From contig CAMMFK010000063.1 of NCBI GenBank assembly GCA_946496115.1, positions 1-7,473 of the forward strand: a DNA stretch of 7,473 nucleotides, in the 5' to 3' direction. The notes under the pieces were generated by a model, which was not told where the DNA came from, did not search any database, and was given only the letters and a program-made list of their open reading frames with translations. The position numbers and the translations under genes were made by a program. The stretch is from an uncultured Clostridium sp. (GTDB lineage Bacteria; Bacillota; Clostridia; TANB77; CAG-508). Shown piece by piece: positions 1 to 6,440 of the stretch (its first letter is position 1; each line of letters starts with the position of its first letter).

Positions 1-1
1 T

Positions 2-304
2 GAAGAAGATAGAAGAATAGTAGAGATAATAAGACAGTTAGATGAAGAATATGGATTAGGACAAGCTTTAAAAAATGCATTACAAATAAAAGACTGGTGT
101 GAAAGAAATTATGGAGATAAAGAAATATGGGATAGAAGATTGCCAAGTCAAATTTCAAAAGATAAGGCTGAAAAAGATTTAGGAAATAAATTAAGTAATG
201 TTAGAAGAAAAATAAAACCATATGAAGGAATGCCAATAGAAGAAATAAAAAATGAAGAAGATAGAAGAACAGTAGAGATAATAAGGTATTTAGATGAACA
301 ATAT
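2..304 (+). repeat. Coding tandem repeat, 252-bp period (one full unit plus start of the next)
   Basis: The 51 bases at 2-52 match those at 254-304 at 46 positions, exactly 252 nt (84 codons) apart and in the same frame. Similarity drops sharply after 304, so the last unit is truncated and the array may continue to the left beyond the window. The high nucleotide identity suggests a fairly recent duplication or gene conversion between units. Confidence 0.8.
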
Positions 305-457
305 AATCCCAGAAAATTAAAAGGTAAAGATATTGCAAAAGCATCAATAAGTTCAATTAAAAATCCTGAACTTTTAGAAAGAGAAGATATAGCATTAAAA
401 ACTTTAGCAGAAAAAACAAAAGAAGGAGGAATAAGTCAAGATGGGCAATCACAATAA
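2..457 (+). CDS. Tandem-repeat protein of unknown function, C-terminal part (5' end outside window)
   Basis: The frame is open from the left edge to TAA at 455-457, giving 151 visible residues. There is no credible start inside: the TTG at 140 lacks a Shine-Dalgarno and lies mid-repeat, so the gene begins upstream. Visible residues 1-17 (EEDRRIVEIIRQLDEEY) recur at 85-101 (EEDRRTVEIIRYLDEQY), an exact 84-residue period. Between them lie a DWCERNYG segment (31-38), RRLPS (45-49), KDKAEKDLG (53-61) and NVRRKIKPYEG (66-76). The pattern of a Trp, then R-LPS, then an acidic/basic stretch ending in LG, then an Arg-containing helix loosely recalls helicase-associated repeat domains; this is inference from pattern only. 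After the second copy the sequence diverges into a charged tail without Cys or Trp, probably the true C-terminus. No signal peptide or membrane segment is visible. It overlaps the next gene by 17 nt, suggesting co-transcription. I do not recognise a function. Confidence 0.8.
   Translation, partial: EEDRRIVEIIRQLDEEYGLGQALKNALQIKDWCERNYGDKEIWDRRLPSQISKDKAEKDLGNKLSNVRRKIKPYEGMPIEEIKNEEDRRTVEIIRYLDEQYNPRKLKGKDIAKASISSIKNPELLEREDIALKTLAEKTKEGGISQDGQSQ
423..429 (+). promoter_or_regulatory. Shine-Dalgarno for the 146-residue ORF, inside the preceding gene
   Basis: AAGGAGG lies 11 nt before the ATG at 441 and is embedded in the last codons of the upstream frame. An in-frame TAA at 432-434 rules out any earlier start for the downstream gene, so this site and the ATG at 441 fix its beginning. 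The spacing is slightly long but usable, and the arrangement favours translational coupling. Confidence 0.7.
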
Positions 458-881
458 TGCTTATACAGAAGTATATGCAATATTACAGTATTTAAATGAA
501 GAAGAATATAATAAGATTCCTCCTGAAATTGTAGATGCTATAAGATTGAATAGAAATGTAGAATATGAATATACTTTAAATAATAAATTGGACTTAGAAA
601 AACAAGAAATGCTTCCTGAAACCAAAGCTATATTATTTAATTTATTTAGAGATTATCTTGCTACTCCAGAACAAAAAAATAAAATTATACAAATGCAAAA
701 TGAAGAAAGACAAAAAAATGAACTAAGAAAACAGCAATTATATTCTTCTAATGTTTTTGAAAATAGGCAAAAAGAAAATGTATATAATCCTAATAAAGAA
801 ACAATGCAAATTGTAAAATATAAAGAAAATATATTTAAAAGAATTTTAGATAAGATAAAAAAGTTTTTTGGAAAAAAATAA
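441..881 (+). CDS. Uncharacterised 146-residue protein
   Basis: This is a complete ORF starting at ATG after an in-frame stop, with its Shine-Dalgarno inside the upstream gene. The N-terminus (AYTEVYAILQYLNEEEYNKIPPEIVDAI, residues about 7-34, seen as two predicted helices) is followed by a segment containing ETKAILFNLFRDYLATPEQ (60-78), then a Gln/Lys/Glu-rich helix (about 79-100), a polar Asn-rich linker, and a strongly basic amphipathic tail (about 130-146, ending KKFFGKK). It has no Cys or Trp, no signal peptide and no transmembrane helix, so it is probably cytoplasmic; the tail could contact membrane or nucleic acid, which is inference. The general layout resembles small conserved hypothetical proteins I have seen in clostridial genomes, but I know no function for them. 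It overlaps the repeat-protein gene by 17 nt and lies 15 nt before pgi, so all three probably share a transcript. Confidence 0.82.
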   Translation: MGNHNNAYTEVYAILQYLNEEEYNKIPPEIVDAIRLNRNVEYEYTLNNKLDLEKQEMLPETKAILFNLFRDYLATPEQKNKIIQMQNEERQKNELRKQQLYSSNVFENRQKENVYNPNKETMQIVKYKENIFKRILDKIKKFFGKK

Positions 882-896
882 AAAAGGAGGAAAACA

Positions 897-2201
897 ATGG
901 CAAACATTAAATTAGATTTTAAAGAATCAAAAGTTAAAATGGAAGAAATACTAGAACATTCTGCAGTAGTAGAAGAAATAAATCAAGAATTAATAGATAA
1001 ATCAGAAGATGAAAGTGAATTTTTAGGCTGGCTTAATTTACCTACAGAATATGATAAAAAAGAATTTGAAAGAATAAAAAAATGTGCCAAAAAAATAAGA
1101 GAAGATTCAGATATTTTACTAGTAATAGGAATTGGAGGATCATATTTAGGAGCAAGAGCTGTTATTGAAGCTTTGCACAGCTCATTTTCTCAAATGAAAG
1201 ACGAAAAGCCACATATCATATTTGTTGGAAATAATTTAAGTCCTGACTATGTGAATGATGTAATAGAAGTTTTGCAAGGAAAAGATTTTAGTATTAATGT
1301 AATATCTAAGTCTGGAACAACAACTGAGCCAGCAATAGCTTTTAGAATTTTTAGAGAAATACTAGAAGGTAAATATGGCATAAAAGAAGCAAGAAAAAGA
1401 ATTTATGTTACAACAGATAAGAAAAAAGGAGCATTAAAGCAATTAGCAAAAGCAGAAGGATATGAAAGCTTTGTAATACCAGATGATGTGGGAGGAAGAT
1501 TTTCAGTTCTTACAGCAGTTGGCTTACTGCCAATTGCAGTAAGTGGAGTAAATATAGATAAATTAATGGAAGGTGCAAGAATAGCTGAAGATAAGTACTC
1601 TGATAGTTCTTTAGAATATAACCAATGCTATCAATATGCAGTTGCAAGAAATTTATTATACGAAAAAGATAAATTTATAGAAATGCTAGTTTCATACAAC
1701 CCAAGAATGCATTATTTTATAGAATGGTGGAAACAACTATTTGGAGAAAGTGAAGGAAAAGATGGGAAAGGATTGTTCCCGGCAGGAGCAGAATTTACAA
1801 CTGATTTACATTCTCTTGGACAATATATACAAGAAGGAAGAAAAATATTATTTGAAACAGTTATAGATATAGAAAAATCAAACACAGACATTACCATAAA
1901 TATGGATGAGGATAATTTAGACAATTTAAATTATTTATATGGAAAAAAACTAAGCTATGTAAACAAAATGGCAATGGAAGGAACATTAAAAGCTCATTCG
2001 GAAGGTAATGTACCAAATATAGTAATTCATATAGATAGATTAGATGAAGAAACATTAGGCGAGCTAATATACTTTTTTGAAAAAGCATGTGCTATGTCAG
2101 CAGAGTTATTAGAAGTTAATCCATTTAATCAACCAGGTGTTGAAAAATACAAAACAAATATGTTTAAGTTATTAAAAAAGCCAGGATATGAAGAAAAATA
2201 A
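897..2201 (+). CDS. pgi: Glucose-6-phosphate isomerase
   Basis: This enzyme interconverts glucose 6-phosphate and fructose 6-phosphate in cytoplasmic glycolysis and gluconeogenesis. It has 434 residues, close to the roughly 450 of the short Bacillota type. Two SIS-type sugar-phosphate regions are clear: IGIGGSYLGARA (78-89) and the phosphate-binding SKSGTTTEP (137-145). The first family signature is VGGRFSVLTAVG (198-209). FGESEGK (282-288) carries the probable catalytic Glu284, TDLHSLGQ (302-309) the conserved His305, and the C-terminal signature FNQPGVEKYK (410-419) ends in the probable catalytic Lys419. No key residue is missing. The start is set by AAGGAGG at 884-890, 6 nt before the ATG. 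It follows the unknown 146-residue gene by 15 nt and is probably read from a promoter left of the window; no promoter is obvious just upstream. No convincing intrinsic terminator follows the stop; only a weak AT-only inverted repeat (2204-2208 with 2223-2227) is seen. Confidence 0.97.
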   Translation: MANIKLDFKESKVKMEEILEHSAVVEEINQELIDKSEDESEFLGWLNLPTEYDKKEFERIKKCAKKIREDSDILLVIGIGGSYLGARAVIEALHSSFSQMKDEKPHIIFVGNNLSPDYVNDVIEVLQGKDFSINVISKSGTTTEPAIAFRIFREILEGKYGIKEARKRIYVTTDKKKGALKQLAKAEGYESFVIPDDVGGRFSVLTAVGLLPIAVSGVNIDKLMEGARIAEDKYSDSSLEYNQCYQYAVARNLLYEKDKFIEMLVSYNPRMHYFIEWWKQLFGESEGKDGKGLFPAGAEFTTDLHSLGQYIQEGRKILFETVIDIEKSNTDITINMDEDNLDNLNYLYGKKLSYVNKMAMEGTLKAHSEGNVPNIVIHIDRLDEETLGELIYFFEKACAMSAELLEVNPFNQPGVEKYKTNMFKLLKKPGYEEK

Positions 2202-2235
2202 TAAAGTACTTATATAGTAAAATACTTAAAACCTC

Positions 2236-2265
2236 TTGACTTTTTTACATAAAATGTTGTAAAAT
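2236..2265 (+). promoter_or_regulatory. Sigma-A-type promoter for the ileS operon
   Basis: A TTGACT -35 box (2236-2241) and a TAAAAT -10 box (2260-2265) are separated by 18 bp. Transcription would begin near 2270-2274, about 15 nt before the first helix of the T-box leader, which is where a leader transcript should start. The call rests on consensus match plus position; the boxes are good but not perfect. Confidence 0.72.
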
Positions 2266-2285
2266 AGTCATATCATATATAAAAA

Positions 2286-2526
2286 CTATATATAAGACAC
2301 GGTAAATAAACAAGCCTTCCAAGAGAGCTAGTGGCGGTGAGATGCTAGTAAGAAACTATTTATTTATTATCACTTATATGTTGCTTAAGCGAAAGCATAA
2401 GTTATTAGTTTAAGTCGTAAATCTGCGTTAAAGATATTAAAGAGAAAAGAATAAGAAATAATATAAATTCTTTTAAATTAGGTGGTACCGCGGAAAGACT
2501 TCGTCCTAAAAGGATGGGGTCTTTTT
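2286..2526 (+). promoter_or_regulatory. T-box leader, isoleucine-specific (AUC specifier)
   Basis: This is a tRNA-sensing leader that lets transcription read into ileS when tRNA-Ile is uncharged. Stem I base: 2288-2295 (TATATAAG) pairs with 2373-2380 (CTTATATG). An AT-rich helix above it pairs TAAATAAA (2302-2309) with the TTTATTT-type run near 2359-2367. The distal stem I has the conserved AGAGAGC and GGTGAGATGC elements (about 2321-2345). The specifier on the descending strand is ATC at 2369-2371 followed by A, pairing with the GAU anticodon of tRNA-Ile. A GAAA-capped hairpin (2384-2390 with 2395-2401) fits stem II. Stem III is a perfect 8-bp AAAAGAAT/ATTCTTTT helix (2445-2452 with 2467-2474). 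The T-box AGGTGGTACCGCGG (2480-2493) contains TGGT (2483-2486), complementary to an ACCA acceptor end and matching the discriminator A of tRNA-Ile. Antiterminator helix TTAGG (2478-2482) with CCTAA (2505-2509) excludes the terminator. The specifier agrees with the downstream gene. Confidence 0.96.
2494..2526 (+). terminator. T-box intrinsic terminator (attenuator)
   Basis: The 5' arm 2494-2506 pairs with the 3' arm 2512-2524 around a TAAAA loop. This gives 13 consecutive pairs including three G-T wobbles, and a T-run at 2522-2526 forms the lower stem and tail. C2505 and C2506 are also needed for the antiterminator helix, so the two folds are mutually exclusive, as expected of a T-box switch. 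The T-run is short past the helix (two T, then CCG), because the palindrome at 2523-2584 begins there; termination may therefore be leaky. Confidence 0.88.
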
Positions 2527-2584
2527 CCGTTGGGGACGGTCCTTTTCGTAAAATTTTACTTTTTGGTCTGTCAATAACGGAAAA
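2523..2584 (+). repeat. 62-bp imperfect palindrome between the T-box terminator and the ileS ribosome binding site
   Basis: The stretch is symmetrical about 2553/2554. The outer arms TTTTCCGTT (2523-2531) and AACGGAAAA (2576-2584) are perfectly complementary. The next 11 bases of each arm pair at 6 positions as strict complements plus two G-T pairs, and the centre is a perfect 12-bp palindrome GTAAAATTTTAC (2548-2559) flanked by unpaired T-rich bases. Its GGGGACGGTCC core is more G-rich than its surroundings. It is not part of a normal T-box. It resembles a short palindromic (REP- or MITE-like) element or a second RNA hairpin; no transposase is present and only one copy is in the window, so the class is unproven. 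Confidence 0.65.
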
Positions 2585-2623
2585 TACAACTGCCAACACC
2601 ATCAAAAATTCAAGGAGGTAATT

Positions 2624-5380
2624 ATGGAAAAAGAAAAGAAAGATTACAGTCAAACACTTAACTTACCAAAAACAGACTTTCCTATGAGAGGAAATTTACC
2701 TGAAAAAGAACCAGGTATATTAGAAAATGTTTTTGAAAACGGTTTGTATGAAAAGATTTTAAAGAAAAATGAAGGTCATCCAAGCTTTGTACTTCACGAT
2801 GGACCTCCATATGCAAATGGAGAAATACATGCAGGACATGCTCTAAATAAAATTCTAAAAGATACTATTGTTAGATACAAGTCAATGAAAGGATATTACT
2901 CGCCATATATACCAGGTTATGATACTCATGGTATGCCAACTGAAAAGAAAGCTATTGAAAAATTAGGACTAGATAGAAGTAAAATCCCTGTAACACAATT
3001 TAGAGATACTTGCCAAGATTTTACTAGAAAATATAAAGATATTCAAACAGAAGGATTCAAACGTTTAGGAGTTCTAGGAGATTGGGAACATCCATATATT
3101 ACTTATGACCCTAAAATGGAATCTAGACAAATTGGCGTATTCGGTGATATGTATCAAAAAGGATATATATATAAAGGATTAAAACCAGTTTATTGGTGTA
3201 CTGACTGTGAAACAGCATTAGCTGAAGCAGAAATAGAATACAAAGATGATGAAGCAACTTCTATATATGTTAAATTCCCAGTTGTTGATGGAAAGGGCAT
3301 ATTAGATGATGAAAATACTTATATTGTAATATGGACAACTACCCCTTGGACATTACCTGGAAATATGGCAATTACTGTTGGACCAGATTTTGAATATAGT
3401 CTAGTTAAAACATGTGTAGGTAACCTAGTTATAGCAAGTGAATTAGTAGAAAAAGTTATGAAACTTGCTGAAATAGAAGATTACAAAGTTTTAAAAACAT
3501 TTAAAGGTGAAAATTTAAAAGGAGTACAATGTAGACATCCATTCCTAGAAAGAAATTCAGTAGTTGTTTTAGGCGGAGAAGATGGAGTTAATGTTACATT
3601 AGAAGAAGGTACTGGAGCTGTACACACTGCACCTGGATATGGTAAAGAAGACTATTTACAAAGCCTAAAAGATGGTCTAGAAATAAAAGTTGCAGTAAAT
3701 GACAAAGGTGTTCAAACAGAAGAAGCAGGACCTTTTGCGGGAATGTACTATGCAAAATCAAATAAAGAAATAACAAAATGGCTTGAAGAAAATGGTTACT
3801 TATTAAAAGCAGTTAAATTAGTTCACTCATATCCACATTGCTGGAGATGTAAAAAGCCTATTATATTTAGAGCAACACCACAATGGTTTGCATCAGTTGA
3901 TGGATTTAGAGATGAAGTTTTAAAAGCTGTAAAAACAGTTAAATGGCATCCAGCATGGGGCGAAGAAAGAATGTCAGAAATGATAAAAGGCAGAAGTGAC
4001 TGGTGCATATCTAGACAACGTACATGGGGAGTTCCACTTCCAATATTCTATTGTGAAGACTGTGGAGAGCCATATGTTACAAAAGAATCTATAAAGAAAA
4101 TCCAAGATATATTTGGAAAAGAAGGTTCAAATGCATGGTGGGCAAAAGAAGTAGAGAAACTTATGCCAGAAAATGCAAAATGTGCTAAATGTGGATGCAC
4201 TCATTTCAAAAAAGAAACAGATATAATGGACGTTTGGTTTGACTCAGGTTCAACACATCAAGGTGTTTTAGTAGAAAGAGGACTAAGCTATCCAGCAGAT
4301 TTATATCTTGAAGGAAACGACCAATATAGAGGCTGGTTCCAATCATCACTTCTAACATCTGTTGCAACAAAAGGTATAGCTCCATATAAAGAAGTATTAA
4401 GCTGTGGATTTGTTGTGGATGGACAAGGAAGAAAAATGTCTAAGAGTTTAGGCAATGGTGTATCTCCAATAGATGTATGTAAAAAATATGGTGCAGATAT
4501 ACTAAGACTATGGGTACTTTCAGCTGATTATTCAATGGATGTAAATTTATCTGATGATATATTAAAAGGTATCTCTGATGTATATAGAAAAATAAGAAAT
4601 ACAGCAAGATATATATTAGGAAATACAAATGACTATGACCCAGAAAATCCAGTTGCTTATAAAGATTTAATGGAAATAGACAAGTGGGCATTAACAAGAC
4701 TTAACAAATTAATTCGTGATTGTACGAAAGACTATGATGAATATGATTTTGCAAATTGCTATCATGATATAAACCAATTCTGCGTTGTAGATATGAGTAG
4801 CTTCTATCTAGATATAATAAAAGATAGATTATATACTTCAAAAGCTGATTCGCTTGAAAGAAGAGCAGCTCAAACAACAATGTATTATATACTAGACGCT
4901 TTAGTAAAAATATTAACACCAATGACTTCATTTACAGCAGAAGAAATTTGGAAAGCCATGAAGCATACTGTGCAAGAAAATGTAGAAAGTCCAATGCTTA
5001 CAGATTACCCAACTCCAGTAGACATGTGGGATAACAAAAAATTGTCAGACAAATGGGAAAAAATAATAAAACTAAAAGATGTAGCTTCAAAAGAATTAGA
5101 ACTTGCAAGAGCAAATAAAACAATTGGAAATTCACTAGATGCAAAAGTTACAATTTATGCAGAAGGTGATGAATACAACTTCTTAAAAGAAAATGAAGAA
5201 TTAATAAAATTAGTTTTAATAGTTTCTGGATTAAAAATAGAAGAAAACAAGCGTAAGGAAGAAAAAATGGGTATAAAAGTTGAACATGCTGATGGCGAAA
5301 AATGTGAAAGATGCTGGATGTATGATGAACATACAGAAGATGGCTTATGCCCAAGATGTAGAGAAGTTTTAGGAAAATAG
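2624..5380 (+). CDS. ileS: Isoleucyl-tRNA synthetase
   Basis: A class I aminoacyl-tRNA synthetase that attaches isoleucine to tRNA-Ile in the cytoplasm. It has 918 residues, the usual bacterial length. The N-terminus (TLNLPKTDFPMRGNLPEKEP, 11-30) is typical, and AAGGAGGT at 2612-2619 confirms the ATG. The ATP-binding HIGH motif appears as HAGH (69-72) and KMSKS lies at 604-608. The CP1 editing domain that hydrolyses Val-tRNA-Ile has WTTTPWTLPGN (237-247) and GTGAVHTAP (329-337), with His334 and Asp343 where the E. coli enzyme has its editing residues; both are intact. RQRTWG and DVWFDSGSTH follow in the catalytic half, then the anticodon-binding helical region. A C-terminal zinc knuckle has Cys894, 897, 909 and 912. 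Two further four-Cys sets are C192/C195 with C406/C409, and C477/C480 with C520/C523. It is controlled by the upstream isoleucine T-box. queA starts 15 nt after the stop. Confidence 0.98.
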   Translation: MEKEKKDYSQTLNLPKTDFPMRGNLPEKEPGILENVFENGLYEKILKKNEGHPSFVLHDGPPYANGEIHAGHALNKILKDTIVRYKSMKGYYSPYIPGYDTHGMPTEKKAIEKLGLDRSKIPVTQFRDTCQDFTRKYKDIQTEGFKRLGVLGDWEHPYITYDPKMESRQIGVFGDMYQKGYIYKGLKPVYWCTDCETALAEAEIEYKDDEATSIYVKFPVVDGKGILDDENTYIVIWTTTPWTLPGNMAITVGPDFEYSLVKTCVGNLVIASELVEKVMKLAEIEDYKVLKTFKGENLKGVQCRHPFLERNSVVVLGGEDGVNVTLEEGTGAVHTAPGYGKEDYLQSLKDGLEIKVAVNDKGVQTEEAGPFAGMYYAKSNKEITKWLEENGYLLKAVKLVHSYPHCWRCKKPIIFRATPQWFASVDGFRDEVLKAVKTVKWHPAWGEERMSEMIKGRSDWCISRQRTWGVPLPIFYCEDCGEPYVTKESIKKIQDIFGKEGSNAWWAKEVEKLMPENAKCAKCGCTHFKKETDIMDVWFDSGSTHQGVLVERGLSYPADLYLEGNDQYRGWFQSSLLTSVATKGIAPYKEVLSCGFVVDGQGRKMSKSLGNGVSPIDVCKKYGADILRLWVLSADYSMDVNLSDDILKGISDVYRKIRNTARYILGNTNDYDPENPVAYKDLMEIDKWALTRLNKLIRDCTKDYDEYDFANCYHDINQFCVVDMSSFYLDIIKDRLYTSKADSLERRAAQTTMYYILDALVKILTPMTSFTAEEIWKAMKHTVQENVESPMLTDYPTPVDMWDNKKLSDKWEKIIKLKDVASKELELARANKTIGNSLDAKVTIYAEGDEYNFLKENEELIKLVLIVSGLKIEENKRKEEKMGIKVEHADGEKCERCWMYDEHTEDGLCPRCREVLGK

Positions 5381-5395
5381 AAAGAAGGCTTTTTA

Positions 5396-6421
5396 ATGGA
5401 ACTTAAAGAATTTTATTATGACTTACCAGAAGAACTAATAGCACAAGTACCAATAAAAAATAGAGATGAATCAAGATTAATGGTACTAAATCGAAAAAAA
5501 CAAACAATAGAGCACAAAATTTTTAAAGATATAATTGATTATTTAGAGCCCGGAGATTGCTTGGTAAGAAATAACACAAAAGTTATACCAGCAAGACTTT
5601 ATGGCAAAAAAGAAACTGGAGCAAATGTAGAGTTCGTGCTTCTAAAAAATATAGAAGGTGATATTTGGGAAGCAATGGTTAGACCAGGAAATAAGCTTCA
5701 TGTTGGAGCAAAAGTTATATTTGGCGATGAACTTTTAAAGGCTGAAATACTTGAAACTTTAGCAGATGGAACAAGAAAAGTTAAATTTACCTATGACGGA
5801 ATATTTAATGAAATACTTGACAAAATAGGACTTATGCCACTTCCACCATATATACATGAAAGTCTAAAAGATAATGATAGATATCAAACTGTTTATGCAA
5901 AATATGAAGGCTCAGCAGCTGCTCCAACTGCAGGATTGCATTTTACACCAGAATTGTTGCAAAAAATAGAGGAAAAGGGCATAAAAATAGCAAATGTTAC
6001 TCTACATGTTGGAATAGGAACATTTAGACCAGTAAAAGAAAAAAACATTGAAGACCATCATATGCATACAGAACATTATTATATAAAACAAGAGGATGTA
6101 AACAAAATAAATGAAACTAAAAAGGCAGGAAAAAGAGTTATAGCCATTGGAACAACTTCATGTAGAACACTAGAAACAATTGCAGATGAAAATACAGGTT
6201 TGGTTAAAGCCTGTGAAGGAGACACAGGAATTTATATTTACCCAGGATATAAATTCAAATGCATAGATGGATTAGTTACAAATTTCCATCTTCCAGAATC
6301 AACATTACTAATGCTTGTATCCGCTTTAGCAGGAAAAGACTATATAATGAAAGCATATGAAGAAGCAGTAAAAGAAAAATATAGATTCTTTAGCTTTGGA
6401 GATGCGATGCTAATATTATAA
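5396..6421 (+). CDS. queA: S-adenosylmethionine:tRNA ribosyltransferase-isomerase (queuosine synthesis)
   Basis: QueA transfers and rearranges the ribosyl group of S-adenosylmethionine onto preQ1 already in tRNA, giving epoxyqueuosine at the wobble position. Its 341 residues match the family's roughly 340-350. Conserved blocks are RDESRLMVL (23-31), LVRNNTKVIPARL (56-68), MPLPPYIH (147-154), KYEGSAAAPTAGLHFT (169-184), LHVGIGTFRPV (203-213), GTTSCRTLE (252-260), NFHLPESTLLML (296-307) and FFSFGDAML (331-339). None is broken. The start ATG has AGAAGG at 5383-5388, a moderate Shine-Dalgarno, 7 nt upstream. It lies 15 nt after ileS and 19 nt before tgt with no terminator, so it is probably on the T-box-controlled transcript. 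It works directly after TGT on the same tRNAs (Asn, Asp, His, Tyr). Confidence 0.97.
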   Translation: MELKEFYYDLPEELIAQVPIKNRDESRLMVLNRKKQTIEHKIFKDIIDYLEPGDCLVRNNTKVIPARLYGKKETGANVEFVLLKNIEGDIWEAMVRPGNKLHVGAKVIFGDELLKAEILETLADGTRKVKFTYDGIFNEILDKIGLMPLPPYIHESLKDNDRYQTVYAKYEGSAAAPTAGLHFTPELLQKIEEKGIKIANVTLHVGIGTFRPVKEKNIEDHHMHTEHYYIKQEDVNKINETKKAGKRVIAIGTTSCRTLETIADENTGLVKACEGDTGIYIYPGYKFKCIDGLVTNFHLPESTLLMLVSALAGKDYIMKAYEEAVKEKYRFFSFGDAMLIL

Positions 6422-6440
6422 AAAATAAAAAGGAGGAATA

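Noticed and set aside
140..457. TTG at 140 as the true start of the first gene
   Set aside because: There is no Shine-Dalgarno before it, the frame is open to the window edge, and the repeat unit begins upstream at position 2, so the gene continues to the left.
2..881. The first two overlapping genes as a toxin-antitoxin pair
   Set aside because: The upstream gene is part of a longer repeat protein running off the window, and neither protein shows a known toxin or antitoxin motif; overlap alone is not enough.
653..907. Minus-strand hydrophobic 84-codon ORF
   Set aside because: Phe/Leu-rich sequence is what the reverse complement of an A-rich Lys/Glu coding region gives; it lies fully opposite the supported 146-residue gene and the pgi start.
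2569..2574. TTGACA on the minus strand inside the palindrome as a reverse promoter
   Set aside because: No acceptable -10 box lies 16-18 bp downstream on that strand, and there is no minus-strand gene to serve.
2405..2653. Minus-strand 82-codon ORF opposite the T-box leader
   Set aside because: It is antisense to a structured RNA and to the ileS start. Its sequence is explained by the complement of the T-box, terminator and palindrome, and it has no family resemblance.
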